From Rhyzopertha dominica (lineage: Eukaryota; Arthropoda; Insecta; Coleoptera; Bostrichidae): a stretch of 64,000 nucleotides of DNA. The stretch covers positions 4,590,649 through 4,654,648 of the forward strand of contig QCXZ01000045.1 in NCBI GenBank assembly GCA_025024175.1. The letters run 5' to 3'. The position numbers and the translations under genes are program-made. The notes under the pieces are model-generated. The model searched no databases and had not been told where the DNA came from. It saw nothing but the letters and a program-made list of their open reading frames with translations. Below are positions 10,589 to 21,825 of this stretch, in pieces (the first letter of the stretch is position 1; every line of letters starts with the position of its first letter).

Positions 10589-11130
10589 AAAAAAAATTTG
10601 TAGATGACCTTATTTTAATAATACCTTCAGGGCGCATAGACAAAATAAAAACCATTTTTAATACATTTAATCGACATATAAAATTTACTCTAGAAAGGGA
10701 AGTTGACGGTGGAGTACCTTTTTTAGAGACTATGGTCATAAGAAATAACAACAAAATTATATTAGATTGGTATCAAAAACCCACAGCATCCGGTAAATAT
10801 ATAAATTTTTTGTCAGATCTTTCTACTAAAATTAAATTAAATGTTATTAAACAGATGAAAAAAGAATTCAAATAATATCACATACAATTTTTTTAAACAA
10901 AAATTTAAANAAATTGCAAAATTATNATTANAAAATAAATATCTTAAGGGTCTAGTTAATAAAATACTGTTTTCAACTCCAAATAACCAAATTGAAGTTA
11001 CGAATATAAGACGACTTAATGAATGTGAAGATATTGAAGAAAATCTCAGAATAATAGACCAAGATTCAAAAATGAATGAATTGGGTATTATCACTTTTTT
11101 TTTGAAAATTACGTAAAATGAATCTTGAAG
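10589..11130 (+). pseudogene. Penelope-like element reverse transcriptase, 3' part
   Basis: The + strand frame reads KKFVDDLILIIPSGRIDKI, with the FVDD active site at 10597-10608, then HIKFTLERE, VPFLETMVIR, KIILDWYQKPTASGKYINF and KIKLNVIKQMKKEF. This order (V-D-D, IPFLD, DWY-KPT-SG) is diagnostic of Penelope-like RTs. The frame ends at about 10875 and coding similarity continues patchily in other frames to about 11130, with several undetermined bases (n). The 5' half of RT is missing, truncated next to the inverted hammerhead motif. The C-terminal part resumes at about 12165 beyond a transposon insertion. Confidence 0.85.
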
Positions 11131-11172
11131 TGCATATATATAGTACACCATGTTAAAAAAAACAAAAAATAT

Positions 11173-12094
11173 TTGTAGGTGGAGAATTTCAGGTCTGAAT
11201 TGGAATCTTAGGAGTCACCGCCAAACCCTTCTAACCAAGGTTATTCAACTCGTGACGTCAAGTGTCATGTAAACACTACCGAGGAGCGTGCTGTTTAATG
11301 GTGTAGTATCATTCTTGTATTGGAAAAGCTTTTGTGTGGTGTTTATTGAAAGGACGGTGTAAGAGGTCGCATCAAAAAGTGATTTGTATAATTTTATTAT
11401 TATCAACGTATGAAAAAGTAGATTAAGGCCCCTAGACGTGATATGCCGAAATCGCAAGGTTTGTTTTTCTGTTGTGAAGATCATCTTAACTCTTACTGTA
11501 AGTCTTATTATTCTTTTTGGGGTTATAAGTGTTTACCATTCAGTTTCCATTTTGTTATAGCCTGAAGAGGATATGATAAATTATATGCGTTTCAACTTGA
11601 TAGAGGGAAATGTTATAATAAAAAACGACGTTGTTCCCCATATATTCGACTATTAGCCAGACCGGAAACGAGCCGCAAGAGCCCCGAAAATAAATGGCAA
11701 TTTATATTTATTCTGACTTCTAAATGTCAGGGTACATTTTTGATTGTTACATTTAGTATGTTTCCAACAACCCACTGTGATCAAATTATAATACTACGTT
11801 AATTTGAGAAAAAATTCACTTATGCAGTTGCTTTTACGTTCCTCATGTCGCTGTACACAAATTCCATAACAATGAACGTGCCTTCAGCCTTCAGAAGTCA
11901 TAACTCATAAGTATTTCAGTTTCCCTTGGCCTATTTTAATTCACTTGTCACAAAATAAACGCAAACAACAAACTGATAAACTGACGGGCTGAGGCTGACG
12001 CGTGACGCCCCGAACTCCTGATGTAAACAAGCGGCCATTTACAAGACACCTGACGTCACGGCCAATATTTTTAATATTAAAAATACACCTACAA
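11173..12094 (+). mobile_element. Candidate THAP-type (P-like) DNA transposon inside the Penelope relic
   Basis: Inverted termini TTGTAGGTG (11173-11181) and its complement (12086-12094) enclose 922 bp. Subterminal inverted repeats CGTGACGTCAAGTGTCATGT (from 11251) and the matching 12037-12060 block add support. Inside, + strand codons MPKSQGLFFCCEDHLN (about 11443-11490) followed after about 75 bp by PEEDMINYMRFNLIEG and NVIIKNDVVPHIF match the C-terminal half of a THAP zinc finger. A GTAAGT donor-like and TTATAG acceptor-like sequence lies between them, but the spliced frame does not close cleanly. No target duplication was found, so the boundaries are provisional. It lacks a transposase catalytic domain. 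Confidence 0.55.
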
Positions 12095-12164
12095 TCCATT
12101 TTTTCGAACTTATAAGCTGTTACAGCTGTTTTGTGGATTAGATGCTACCTATTAATGTGCAATT

Positions 12165-12600
12165 TAATAAAATATAAATACATGGCAAATACCCAATTAC
12201 AGAAATTTGTGGCTCTTCCTAATATCACTGGACTTACAACAAGATTAATAAGAAGTTTTTATTCAGAAAATATTAAAATTGTAATTAAAAATGATAAAAC
12301 AGGATATAATTTATAAAATATAGAAAGTAAATTTCAACTACGACCGCTACTATCTTGAATAATTACAAAAAATATAGAAGTAATGCAACCACACGTTTTA
12401 CCATAATTCTTTAAGTCACACGTAAGGAGGATTATTTGAAAAGTATACAACAAAACTCACTAAATGAACAAGTGTTTGCAGTAAAAAATCATTTAAAACA
12501 CTTCGGATATCGTTTTATTCGTTCACAGAGGATGATTATCCAGCGACCAAAAGCCTTAGTGAAGCAGTTGTTTTTAGCGCAAGTGATTTAGTGCATTAGT
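12165..12600 (+). pseudogene. Penelope-like element, C-terminal and GIY-YIG-type region
   Basis: The frame at 12180-12316 reads LPNITGLTTRLIRSF and IKIVIKNDKTGYN, the conserved link between Penelope RT and its GIY-YIG endonuclease. Further on (about 12440-12570) codons FAVKNHLKHFGYRFI resemble the endonuclease C-terminal helix region. Stops and shifts break it throughout. With 10589-11130 it forms one element interrupted by the 922-bp insertion. Confidence 0.65.
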
Positions 12601-13380
12601 GTTAAAACAGTAGTGTTGTGAACTAGTTGTGATTAGACCTAGCAAATGTCTTGATAAAAGGAAGTTGGTAAGAAATCCGGAGTTTTCGAGTCCATAGTCG
12701 TAGCAATATGATATAGTGCAGTGCTTTAGAAGATTGCCGTAAAAGTAATATTTACATCACATGCTGGTAATGCTGCTGACATTTAACGTTGCTAGAAGGA
12801 ATCATATAAAGCTCATGATACATAGGAAACAGTGATGTTAGGTCGTGTTTAAGGCATTGTTATGTAGTGATTACGTCCAGTCTTTGCTGAGTACTACATT
12901 ATTCTAGTATCGAAAAATGAACGAGAACTAATGAACTAGTGCACCCAATAGAACTATAATTCGTATCTCTAAAAGACAGGCAATTACCATATTTGGTTCT
13001 GGTAAAATCGGATCGGCGATAGGCGATAGCCGCCATAGCACTATATTATAGATAGTGCTCTAGCCGCCGCCATTACGCAATAGTTTCTCAGAGGCGCGCC
13101 ATCAAGTGCCAAAGTTTTAACTATTGACTCCACATAATAGCAACCGCGTTGCAAATACTGGATTTGCCAGACTAAGTAAATATGATCAAGGGAATTGTAA
13201 AAAGCCGGACACATTGCAAAGCCTACCGGACAGAAGACGGTGTATAGCAAAAGGAGAACATGTCCTACTTTTGCCGAAGGAATGGTAACCTCAGCCTTAA
13301 CCTTAGGGAGGGATAAGAAAACACTATGACAGCACAACAGTATTTTACAAAAACCAGAAAAAAAAACATGTCCAGCCATT
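12600..13380. other. Unassigned, probably repeat-derived
   Basis: No family recognised. A short perfect inverted motif occurs around 13025-13070 (GCACTATATTATAGATAGTGC). Minus-strand frames at 13041-13489 look like shadows. Confidence 0.4.
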
Positions 13381-13384
13381 GAAA

Positions 13385-13765
13385 ATCGGGATAGCCGTAA
13401 AGAATCTCCGATAGAAGCCAAACTAGAAATATCCGTAGAGCACCATTACCCAATCTTGGGCCCCAGTAAAACAAATGGAACAAGGACATATACGAAAAAA
13501 AGCGTCGACATCATCAAGCAAGAATAACCTAAGCAATACACAGGAATCATAATTGCGACTTGCAGACAGCAACTCATTCAAGGAAGAAGAATAACTTAGC
13601 CAAGCGAAGCCAATACCAAACTCGGAAATATCTGAGGAAAGCATTTACTAATTGGTTGCATCGTACAAACCTCAGCTTCGCGGAACATGCTCTACGTGGA
13701 AGCCCAACCAGTAACAAGCATGTTACCCCTCCAATCCAGCATTTTCGGCCGGTTCGGTGGTATAT
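13385..13765 (+). repeat. Dispersed repeat family R2, copy 1
   Basis: Shares an ordered set of blocks with 55698-56020 (for example ACACAGGAATCAT, GAAATAT, ATTGG.TGCA, CCCCTCCAA.CCAGC). The best shared frame gives KYLRKAFTNWLHRTNL here and KYLRKTLTDWMHLTNL there, suggesting a once-coding repeat of unknown protein. Copy 2 is directly followed by a Penelope-like terminal region, so the family may be part of such an element. Confidence 0.6.
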
Positions 13766-13769
13766 CCTG

Positions 13770-16605
13770 GAGGTACGAAATATATGCCGTACGCTGGTTC
13801 AATCAATAAATCAAATGCAATTTACAGAAGTAAAAGAAAAAAGATAATATTTCAAAATATCGAATGTGAAGGAAAATGTATAACTTAAATAAAGAATGGA
13901 AAAAGCATCTAATTAATTAATGTAGATAGGTGTAGTATGGTCAGTTTGTAAGTGTAGTTGGCTCTTTACTTTTTGCGAGTGGCGTATCAAGAATGAACAA
14001 AAATAAATATTGAGACACGATTATTGTTTAAACTTTCTTTACAATTTGATATACATGGTTTTTGTTATTTAACAATAAATTTTACACTAGTAACTTTTAA
14101 TTTTTTCGGTTTTAGTTTATTGTAATTGTCAATGTCAAATGAGTCGAGTCCATTCTTTCATCTATGGTACAGTGCTCGCCATCGTATCGTAAACAGACAC
14201 GATTACCCACAAAAGAATCAGTCTCTAATCTGTAGTAGCATCTTTTATTTTAGTAAACTGCTACCAACATCTGAAGCAAATCGTATATGTGTATTATACT
14301 ACAAAAATTTTGAGACCTATTTTATTTGTTTACGCTTAACAAAAAAAGTGAAAAACTTTTGTCCCTCCCACATGACAAAAAATGACTAAAATAATATTAA
14401 AAAAGACTCATAAATAAAAGAAAATGAATTAATATAAATGTACAAACAGTTAGATTATCGCAAGACAAGTTCCGTTGGCACCATCTGTCGGCAAAACTAA
14501 AACATAAGGCAAAGTAATTTATCTTTAATTAAAGAATTGTGTCGACAATTTTTTATCTGATGCTATTTTCAGGAAATATGCTTCGTAAATTGGTGGAAAT
14601 AACAGGATGACTATCACAGGTAGACTGCGCATGATAATGAACTGATAAGATAGCAAATATTGCATTATAAGTTACCCAAACACACTGCAGTAAGTATTAT
14701 TATCAATTTCTGGAAACCGACGCACGTCGTTTTTTTCTCTATAATAAATTCACGGTTCACCACATCATGTGATAGAGACAAAGTTGTGCAACGGGTTTGT
14801 TTTAAAAATCTAAACTGCCTGTCGCACAGCCAGCAAAAAATGGTGTGAAATTATAAATCTGTGAAAACACTGCGATGTGATAATTTGTATTTAGAAAGTA
14901 ACGCACTTTTGAGACGTTGTGTAACGGATCTGGCGATAAAGTCGTGCTCTAGTTTAGGTCGCGACGTGAGGATATTTTTGTGTGTTCACGGTGAAATTAA
15001 TTTTTTTCGTCAGGCTAGATATAGTTCTACAATCTAGCTGCAGTTATGGTGTAGCAACATGCACCTCGTTATATAAGTACGAAGCGACAGTTTACAAAAC
15101 TGTGGGAAAAATAAAAGTAACCGTCTTAATAGATTTTATTTGCTGTAATTTCTGAAAGGCAATGGGCCCGTGTAAAAGCAATATAGATTTACAAATACAT
15201 TATATTTTTGACGAAAATAGGATTATAAGAAACATACAACATATATGAGAGCCAATGCCATTAATCACTTTCAGATGTTAAGTCGGTCTTTTTTAAATTA
15301 ATACCCTTTATAATATTACATTTTTTGTTTTCTTGTCGAATTCTAGGGTAACCTGTTGTCATGGAAAGGTACGAATTTGGTCCCACTAATCCCGTGTGTA
15401 CCAGGTAGTTAGAAAAGGTCCTATGCGAGTTGGGTCCCACTGGTTTTCCCAATAAAGCAATTACAGGGGCTTATCACAGAGGATATTATATTTCTGAAAA
15501 TCTCCTGTTCCTGATATTTTGTCATTCATTGGTTATAAGTTTCAAATTTAGCCGCCCCTTTATAAAATGTGCAATACTTGGGCTAAGACAACTGATCAAA
15601 GCAATTTTCAGTTTCATTTGTGAAGCGAGTGAAAAAGACAAGGAATTTATTACTATGAAAAAGTTCAAATTCATCTTTCACAAATTTATAAACGAGAGGA
15701 CAGAAAAAATGGATGTGTACAAATAAACAAAAAACTGTGCGACGCATTTATTAAGAAAGAGAGTAAGTTTTACTGCGTATCTTTTTAGATAAATTTGACG
15801 CTTTTTCTTTCGGTTTTTAATGCCATAAGATATTAAATCAGTGTAGAAAAAGAATACATATTGTTTTGCTCGCGACTAGTTTCACAAAAAAAGTTCAAAT
15901 TTTGAAAATTTTTAAATTACGAATTAACCAGCTGACAATTATCAAACATGCTTACGTGATTCAGCAAACAATAAAAGAAAAGCATGGAAATTTATTCAAT
16001 GCATCGGCCGGGATCCAGTTCGCCTGCTCCCGTTGTCAAAGGTGATTTTGACCTTTTTTATATTTAATGTCTATGCAAAAAATGCATTTACAGAACTTGC
16101 AAAAATTTACGATATCTTTGAAAGTTTTAATTGGTTAATAGAGAGAAAGCATTATGATATTTAAAAATGTTGTTAGAATATTTGGTTTTGATTTAATTTG
16201 ATTTGATCGCATTTCGTGGTACACAACAATTCCGACAGTAATTCCTGTAATTGTTTTTTTTACATTGTTTATACTTACTTATTCAGTACACACCAATACA
16301 AAAGATCTTGGTTTTCTGAATAGCGATCACCAGGCAAAGGCCTTTGTCTGGAGTAAGAAGGTGTCTTCCGAATTCACCTACAGACTATGTTTATTAAAAA
16401 ACTAGGTAAGTAATAGTTTGTGGTATTTCTGCCTGTATTCTGTACTCTAAATCGTAGAAACTGTAAAGTCTATAAGTACGCATTAGATATTAAATATCCC
16501 AATAAAAATTGTACTGATCAATTATTGAAAACATATTCTTCAATCTTCTGGTTGTAGTTTGTTTATTTCACTTTTAAGGGCACGAATCTTTCTGCAGCCA
16601 ATGTA
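13770..16605. other. Long stretch without a recognised gene
   Basis: AT-rich. Two short related blocks near 15380 and 15430 both contain TTGGTCCCACT or TTGGGTCCCACT. The 98-codon frame at 15430-15726 resembles nothing I know. No RNA gene seen. Confidence 0.45.
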
Positions 16606-16610
16606 AAATA

Positions 16611-17920
16611 CGGGATGTTTCACAAATGATAATGACCCTGACGAAATTAAAAATGCAACCCAAAATACACTTGCAGAGGTAACATTGATAATTGTTCATC
16701 GTCTTAAAAAATATAAAACGTAGAAAGCTGTATAAATTCGTAAATATTGACATAACCTTCAATCTTTTGCTTTAAGTAAATTTGGTATTGTAAAACAAAT
16801 TTTATTTTTGAAAAATTTTTATTCAATAACATTAACGTAATAAATGCTCAAAATGTCGCCCTCCGCAGTTTTCACAAGCTTTAATTCGTGCCCAAAATGA
16901 TCTTTTAACATGCATTAACATTTCTGGAGTGATGGATCTACATGCATCACGTATTTTATTTTCGAAATGTTCTACACTTTTAATTGGTGTTTGGTATACT
17001 AACTTGCTCATTTACCATTCCCCACAGAAAAAATCCAAAGGAGTAAGGTCCGTGTTTCTCGGTGGCCAAGGATTAATTGAACCTCTTCCTATCCATCGGT
17101 TAGGCAAAACCAAATCTAGATGATTTCGCAGTATTCGATGATAATGCGCAAGTGCGCCATCTTGTTGGAACCATAGATCTTGTTTTACTTATAAATTTAC
17201 ATTTTGGAGAGGTACCGGTAAAACGTTTCTTACAAAATTTAGATAAGTATTGCCGTTTAAACTACTGCGAAAAAATAAGGCCCAACAATTTGATTCCCCA
17301 ATATTCCGCACCAGATATTCGTCGAGTAGATAGTTTGAAAATGTCCTTCTCCAATCCAACGTGGATTTTCTTGCGCATAATAATGCATGTTTAGTTTGTT
17401 ATCTCCACCATTATTAGAAAATCTTGCTTCATCTGAGAAGCAAATGTTGTCTTTTCTAGGATAATCTGTCTCATTTAAGGTCTGAACCAATTGCAAGTGA
17501 TACGGATGAAATTGATTGTCTTTAATTATTCGGTGTACTAAAAACGGACTAATACCGGTTGCTCTTGAGACTACCCTTTGACTAATATGAGGATTTTCGT
17601 TAATAAGTTAATTCAAGTCTCTTAAAAATTGTATTGGCAGGAGCTCTTCTATTTGGAAAACGTTGTCTGTATAAACGGGCTGCAGCGGAACATTTTTCTT
17701 GCATTCACCATAAATTAAAATCTTTTTTTTTTTCATCAGTTGAATACATTTTGACTTTTAATAAATACAGTAACAGGAACCATAGCGCATAGCCGTCATG
17801 TATTTCCAATTTATTTTTAAAATAATGCCATTATGTAAAATAACCACATTGGCTATGAGACTGTATTTTGAATTGCATTTTTAATTTGGTCAGGGTCATT
17901 ATCATTCGTGAAACATCCNG
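16611..17920 (-). mobile_element. DUF4817-type Tc1/mariner transposon with ~59-bp terminal inverted repeats
   Basis: The ends are inverted copies: the left begins CGGGATGTTTCACAAATGAT (16611-16669), and the right (17862-17920), read inward, begins CNGGATGTTTCACGAATGAT, with about five mismatches over 59 bp. TA flanks both sides (16609-16610 and 17921-17922), the standard duplication of this superfamily. Length 1310 bp fits a single-gene element. The transposase gene inside is on the minus strand and defective. The element lies against a mariner scrap at 17930-18200 and may have inserted into it. Confidence 0.9.
16832..17749 (-). pseudogene. Defective DUF4817/DDE transposase
   Basis: Start ATG at 17749: MYSTDEKK, an in-frame stop, then CSAAARLYRQRFPNRRAP, the DUF4817 helix-turn-helix. 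The central part (17257-17496) contains ICFSDEARFSNNGG with the first catalytic Asp, NPRWIGEGHFQTIYSTNIW and CGILGNQIVGPYFF. Further on RWIGRG and LTPL-type codons are readable on the far side of a frame break. The protein ends SFWARIKACENCGGRHFEHL then LR and a stop at 16832-16834, the family's usual C-terminus. At least two stops and frame changes make it non-functional. Confidence 0.85.
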
Positions 17921-17929
17921 TATAAACGC

Positions 17930-18200
17930 CGTGATCTATCCTATACACGCTGAAATATGGAAATCATTAGGTGTTAGGTCTGGACTATACCGAGATTCTG
18001 AAAATAATGCGCCGGTCCTCTTTAATTATCACCCGAATAAGATCAGTATTTTTCTGTAACTGTCGTTTTTGACTTAGCAGTCATGTAAGGAAAGTCGATC
18101 CGATTGATTTCCTCAAAACATTCTTTACTGTTTAAACCACGCTTGAAGTTGTAAAAAATCACAGCCAAATAATGCTCCATATTCATTTTCATCAATTACT
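17930..18200 (-). pseudogene. Internally deleted mariner transposase scrap
   Basis: From about 18190 on the minus strand: MEHYLAVIFYNFKRGLNSKE then CFEEINRI, the N-terminus of a mariner transposase. It jumps within about 100 bp to YSPDLTPNDFH, the third catalytic Asp box near the C-terminus. Some 200 codons are missing between the two, so this is a deletion derivative. The 1310-bp transposon abuts it at 17920. Confidence 0.75.
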
Positions 18201-18585
18201 GGCGAAATGATTACACTCAGCTATATTTGACAACTATCACTAACTAAAGTTGTAAACCACCAGGTTGAAATTTATTGTTAAAATATCATGGCCTACTAGA
18301 TAGGCTTAGCGCTACAAAAAATTGAAATTTTGCTCAGAGAGAAGCTAATTCTTCACAAAACAGCTTTCGACGTTCTAGAGTCTAGAAAACCCCTGCAACG
18401 CTTGCACGTTTTCTCAATAATTGTACAACAGAAGACTTATTCACATAATGATTTAGCGGTAGTTAACGAGTGTAAATAGAGTGTTTCTTTTTCAGCTTTA
18501 GACCTCTACATCTATTTGACGTCGATCTTTTCGCGGAAGATCTTACAGAAGTCCATTTTGGTTTGAAGGCTTCCGTGGTTGTTGT
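18200..18585. other. AT-rich, then Penelope-like terminal DNA
   Basis: The part from about 18460 continues, on the minus strand, the terminal repeat that carries the hammerhead motif at 18633-18672; no RT is present. Confidence 0.4.
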
Positions 18586-18632
18586 CGATGACATGTTGTT
18601 TTCCGGGCTGGTTCCCACGTTGGTTATTAGAC

Positions 18633-18672
18633 CTTGACGTTTCGACACTCATATCGGTGTCTTCCTCAGAAG
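18633..18672 (-). ncRNA. Minimal type I hammerhead ribozyme motif
   Basis: Minus strand: stem I CUU, core CUGAGGA (fits CUGANGA), A, stem II GACAC (8-nt loop) GUGUC, core GAAA, palindromic stem III ACGU, cleavage-site C, stem I partner AAG. The core is complete. It is part of a Penelope-like terminal repeat. Confidence 0.72.
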
Positions 18673-18680
18673 TAGCTCAG

Positions 18681-18720
18681 TTTCAGAGGAAAACACCGAC
18701 ATGAGTGTCGAAACGTCAAG
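18681..18720 (+). ncRNA. Mutated hammerhead motif, inverted partner copy
   Basis: Same motif on the + strand with CAGAGGA in place of CUGAGGA (one core change) and a weakened stem II start (AACAC for GACAC); GAAACGUC and AAG are kept. The core change would be expected to abolish cleavage. Confidence 0.6.
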
Positions 18721-18769
18721 GTCTAATAACCAATGTGGGAACCAGCCCGGAAAACAACATGTCAGAGGT

Positions 18770-20860
18770 CCATTTTTTCAATTGGCAATCATTTTACTTT
18801 AGAACAAAAATAAAAACTTGATGTTTCACTTTTTATGCGTCATATAGTCTGGCACAGTCGCTAGGTTTATGTCCATCAAACTTATTTTCATATTCTGGTT
18901 TACCAAAAATTAAAAAAACAAAATATGTTTGAAAACTATTTAAAAAGATGGAATTGCCATTAAAAGGAATACTGATGACTAATGATATCATATTAGAGGT
19001 ACTATTTGCACGTTAAAAATGATGAATACTAAATTAACTAGTCTAGTTGCCCGAATTTTTTTTAACATTAAAATAATATGAATACGAATTTTGTTCCATA
19101 CTCACGCCATATACATAGACCCTACCACATGAGAACTTCAAATGTCAAAAATGGAAATTAAACTATGATTGAAAATATTAATTCCTATTAGTATATGGAA
19201 TATATAGCAATATAAAAAATGTATAGCCAATTATTATGTAATAAATGTACTTTTCTGGACGTCCTTACAGAATATGTATCTAATAAAAGTCAAGCAAGAT
19301 GATTTATACATGAAATTGAAATAATCACATAAAACGAAAAAACGATATCCGCGCGAGTATTTAGAAGTATAAATTCAATTTGTGGTATTAGAAATAGTTT
19401 ACTTTTAATTATTAAACTATTAAAAACTGAGTGTCAAATAAATAAAAACAGTACACGATTTTTATGTTCGTAGAACAAACTGCTTAACAAAGGAAGTATT
19501 AGCATTCGCGGATGACGGAAACTCGTCCAGCCTAATCTTTTGTGTTCAAAATAAAACACAGTCATTATTTCGGTGTTATCAATAAATTCATTGACCTAAA
19601 TGACGCATTGACACTAATCCACTTAATAAACTTTAATACACATTAATTTCGTTTTATTCACAGCTCACGCAGTCTGAACGGCATATTAAGTATCAAGCAA
19701 TAAACCGCATTACTAATTATAGATAAGGCAATTTACGCAAAACGCTATCCTCATTACTTGTTGTGCTTTACACAATATCTGATAGGTAACCGGGTTTTAT
19801 TTTTAAGGACTCATTTTCGCTTGTTGATTTAACGTACATTATAACAAACCGTTGCTTTCATTTGATTTATGACAAGTGACTAAAAAAATCATCTTGATAG
19901 GAGTTAAGAAGAAACAATCAATGGATTTTGACCATTTTATAAATAATATATCTTACATTGATAATATGCTCAATATAAGTGTTTTTATTAATGCACATCA
20001 ATGTGACCGATTATATCTTATCTATTCCCCGAGAAAAGTATAAGCCTGTTAAGATATTACTGTTGCAATCTGGAAAGACGTTATTACATATTAAGCAATT
20101 ATATATGTAAGGTTAAATGTCACCTAGGCAACGTTTTCGAATTAAGATCAGTTAAATGAGGACAATTGCCTGCTTACCTAGGCAAAAAGCTCCTTTTCAT
20201 CACTGAATAGCCAAAACTTTAGTTTTAAAATAATTCTTAAATTATGACTTGTTTTACTAAGACTAGTAATTTTAAAAATCAAGAACCAGTCCATATANTT
20301 TTGTAGNAAGCGCTATTTTTTAANACTGTTGAATATGCAGGGTGTTTTGCATCCCCTAAGATCTCAAATTTTATCAAAATTGGAAAAATGCTGAAACATG
20401 GTCAATTTCAACTTGAAGAAGGACCAAATTTTAACTCGATTTTAAAGTTCTATCCACATCCCTCTAACGCCCAGAGCCACCTCTTCACAGAATTAAATAG
20501 CAATAGGGGTCAATTGACATATATTTTGAAAATGCTTTAATTTTCTAAACAAGCAAGTTTTGTTCTTTCTTAATATGAGTGATTCTAGATTAGTTGCATA
20601 CAGTGTGGTTAACAAGCGGTTGTCATGGAAACGTTTATTTTTAAGCTTCCTCGTTGGTGCTGTCCGTGACAACGGCTGGTTAACCGCATGTTAACCAGTG
20701 GGTCTGGTTAAACAGGTTTTCTGCAAGACAGCCTTTGGGTTTTACTTTTAACTTATTTATTATAGCCTTTAAATACAAACTACATGCTTACATGGTTCTT
20801 TTTGACATCTCCCATAACCTTCTCTCGTCACCCAATCGCGCACCATACATGGTTGCGAAA
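18770..20860. other. Long AT-rich stretch without a recognised gene
   Basis: No coding similarity seen. Undetermined bases near 20297-20324. Around 20605-20720 GTTAACAAGCGGTTGTCA and TGACAACGGCTGGTTAAC form an imperfect inverted repeat of unknown origin. Confidence 0.45.
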
Positions 20861-20864
20861 AAAA

Positions 20865-20904
20865 CTCAAAGTGTAATAATTTGTGGCTTAAATCCACAAC
20901 AAAT
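20865..20904 (+). repeat. Short direct repeat before the gag relic
   Basis: TCAAAGTGTAATAATTTGTG and following bases recur at 21781-21819; each contains a small palindrome (TTGTGG / CCACAA). The pair encloses the gypsy gag relic. Confidence 0.65.
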
Positions 20905-21013
20905 TATGGCCCAGTCAGAAAGCAATTAACTGACGCCCTGCAGTAAAAGAAAATAGAAATAGAAAAATACGTACAGTAAGACACGTGCAACCGACAAGAA
21001 AGAACAGAATAAA

Positions 21014-21790
21014 ATGGCAGAATTCAATAAACCCCATATCCTTAAGCTGGATGGAAATTTCAAGAAATTCAGTCAGGAAATTGATATTTACTTTAAGGGT
21101 ACAGAAACAAATAAAAAAGACAAAGGAATACAGGTACTGAGTAACTAAATTTAACAGGATCAGATGAAATTAAGATATATAAGACGCGTAAAATTGATGA
21201 AATAATCTAAAAGCATTAGAAGACTATTGCATTCCCAAAAAATTAAATAATGGAACATTATAAATTCTCTTCAAGAAAACAGTCCAAAGGCAAGCTATTT
21301 GACAAATACTATACAGATTTAAAAGATTTAGTAAAGACGTACGGCTTTGGAACGGTAGAAGAGAAAATTTTAAGGACCCAGATAGTATTTGCCCAGGACC
21401 TACAAGCCGGGTTGCTGAAAGAAGACCGATCGTTTCAAAAAGTGCTAGCGTTTTGACAGACAACAGAGCAGGCCGAGAAAAAGAGAAAAATGCTACAAGA
21501 GGAATCAAAAGAAGTTTTAAACGTGAAGACAATGCCAGGACCAGTAGAAGGGAAAAAGAAGAATCAAGACAGAAAACTCCAAGCTGAAGCAAGAAGACAA
21601 CATGAAAAAATGGATGGTAATAAAAATGAATCTGGAGATAAATGTGAGAATACAATTAAAAAAGTATAGTAAGTGTGGGTATACACATGCAATTCGTAAC
21701 TATACAGCTTTTGGCAAAAATGTAGAAAAAATTGGACATTTCATAAAAATGTGTAGATATAAGCCTAAAGAGAGAAAAAGTCAAAGTGTA
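21014..21790 (+). pseudogene. Gypsy-type LTR retrotransposon gag relic
   Basis: Starting ATGGCAG at 21014 the codons read MAEFNKPHILKLDGNFKKFS, then EIDIYFKGTE, EDYCIPKKN, FDKYYTDLKDLVKTYGF and RTQIVFAQDLQAGLL. These are typical of insect Ty3/gypsy capsid proteins, and a decayed zinc knuckle follows (C..CG..H....Y.AFGK....GHF...CR, about 21660-21765). Frame breaks occur near 21150, 21240 and 21457 (stop). Pol is absent, and the relic is bounded by the short direct repeats at 20865 and 21781, so only the gag part remains. Confidence 0.8.
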
Positions 21791-21819
21791 ATAATATGTG
21801 GCTAAAACCCACAACAAAA
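21781..21819 (+). repeat. Short direct repeat after the gag relic
   Basis: Partner of 20865-20904, with three or four differences. Confidence 0.65.
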
Positions 21820-21825
21820 CCTGAT

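Larger units (their letters stand above)
18590..18763. repeat. ~84-bp inverted repeat of Penelope-like terminal DNA
   Basis: Left arm 18590-18673 and right arm 18681-18763 are near-perfect inverted copies (GACATGTTGTTTTCCGGGCT mirrored by AGCCCGGAAAACAACATGTC) separated by about 7 bp. Each arm carries one hammerhead motif, on opposite strands. Head-to-head terminal copies are common for Penelope-like insertions. Confidence 0.85.

Noticed and set aside
11245..11484. 79-codon minus-strand frame in the THAP-type element
   Set aside because: Antisense to the THAP-like codons on the + strand; no motif of its own.
13041..13644. Overlapping minus-strand frames of 73-126 codons
   Set aside because: They are antisense to the dispersed R2 repeat, hydrophobic and without recognisable motifs.
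15261..15726. Possible tRNA or gene around the GGTCCCACT repeats
   Set aside because: No cloverleaf arms or T-loop consensus could be formed and the frames show no family motifs.
21224..21655. 143-codon minus-strand frame
   Set aside because: Antisense shadow of the gypsy gag relic; the + strand holds the recognisable protein.
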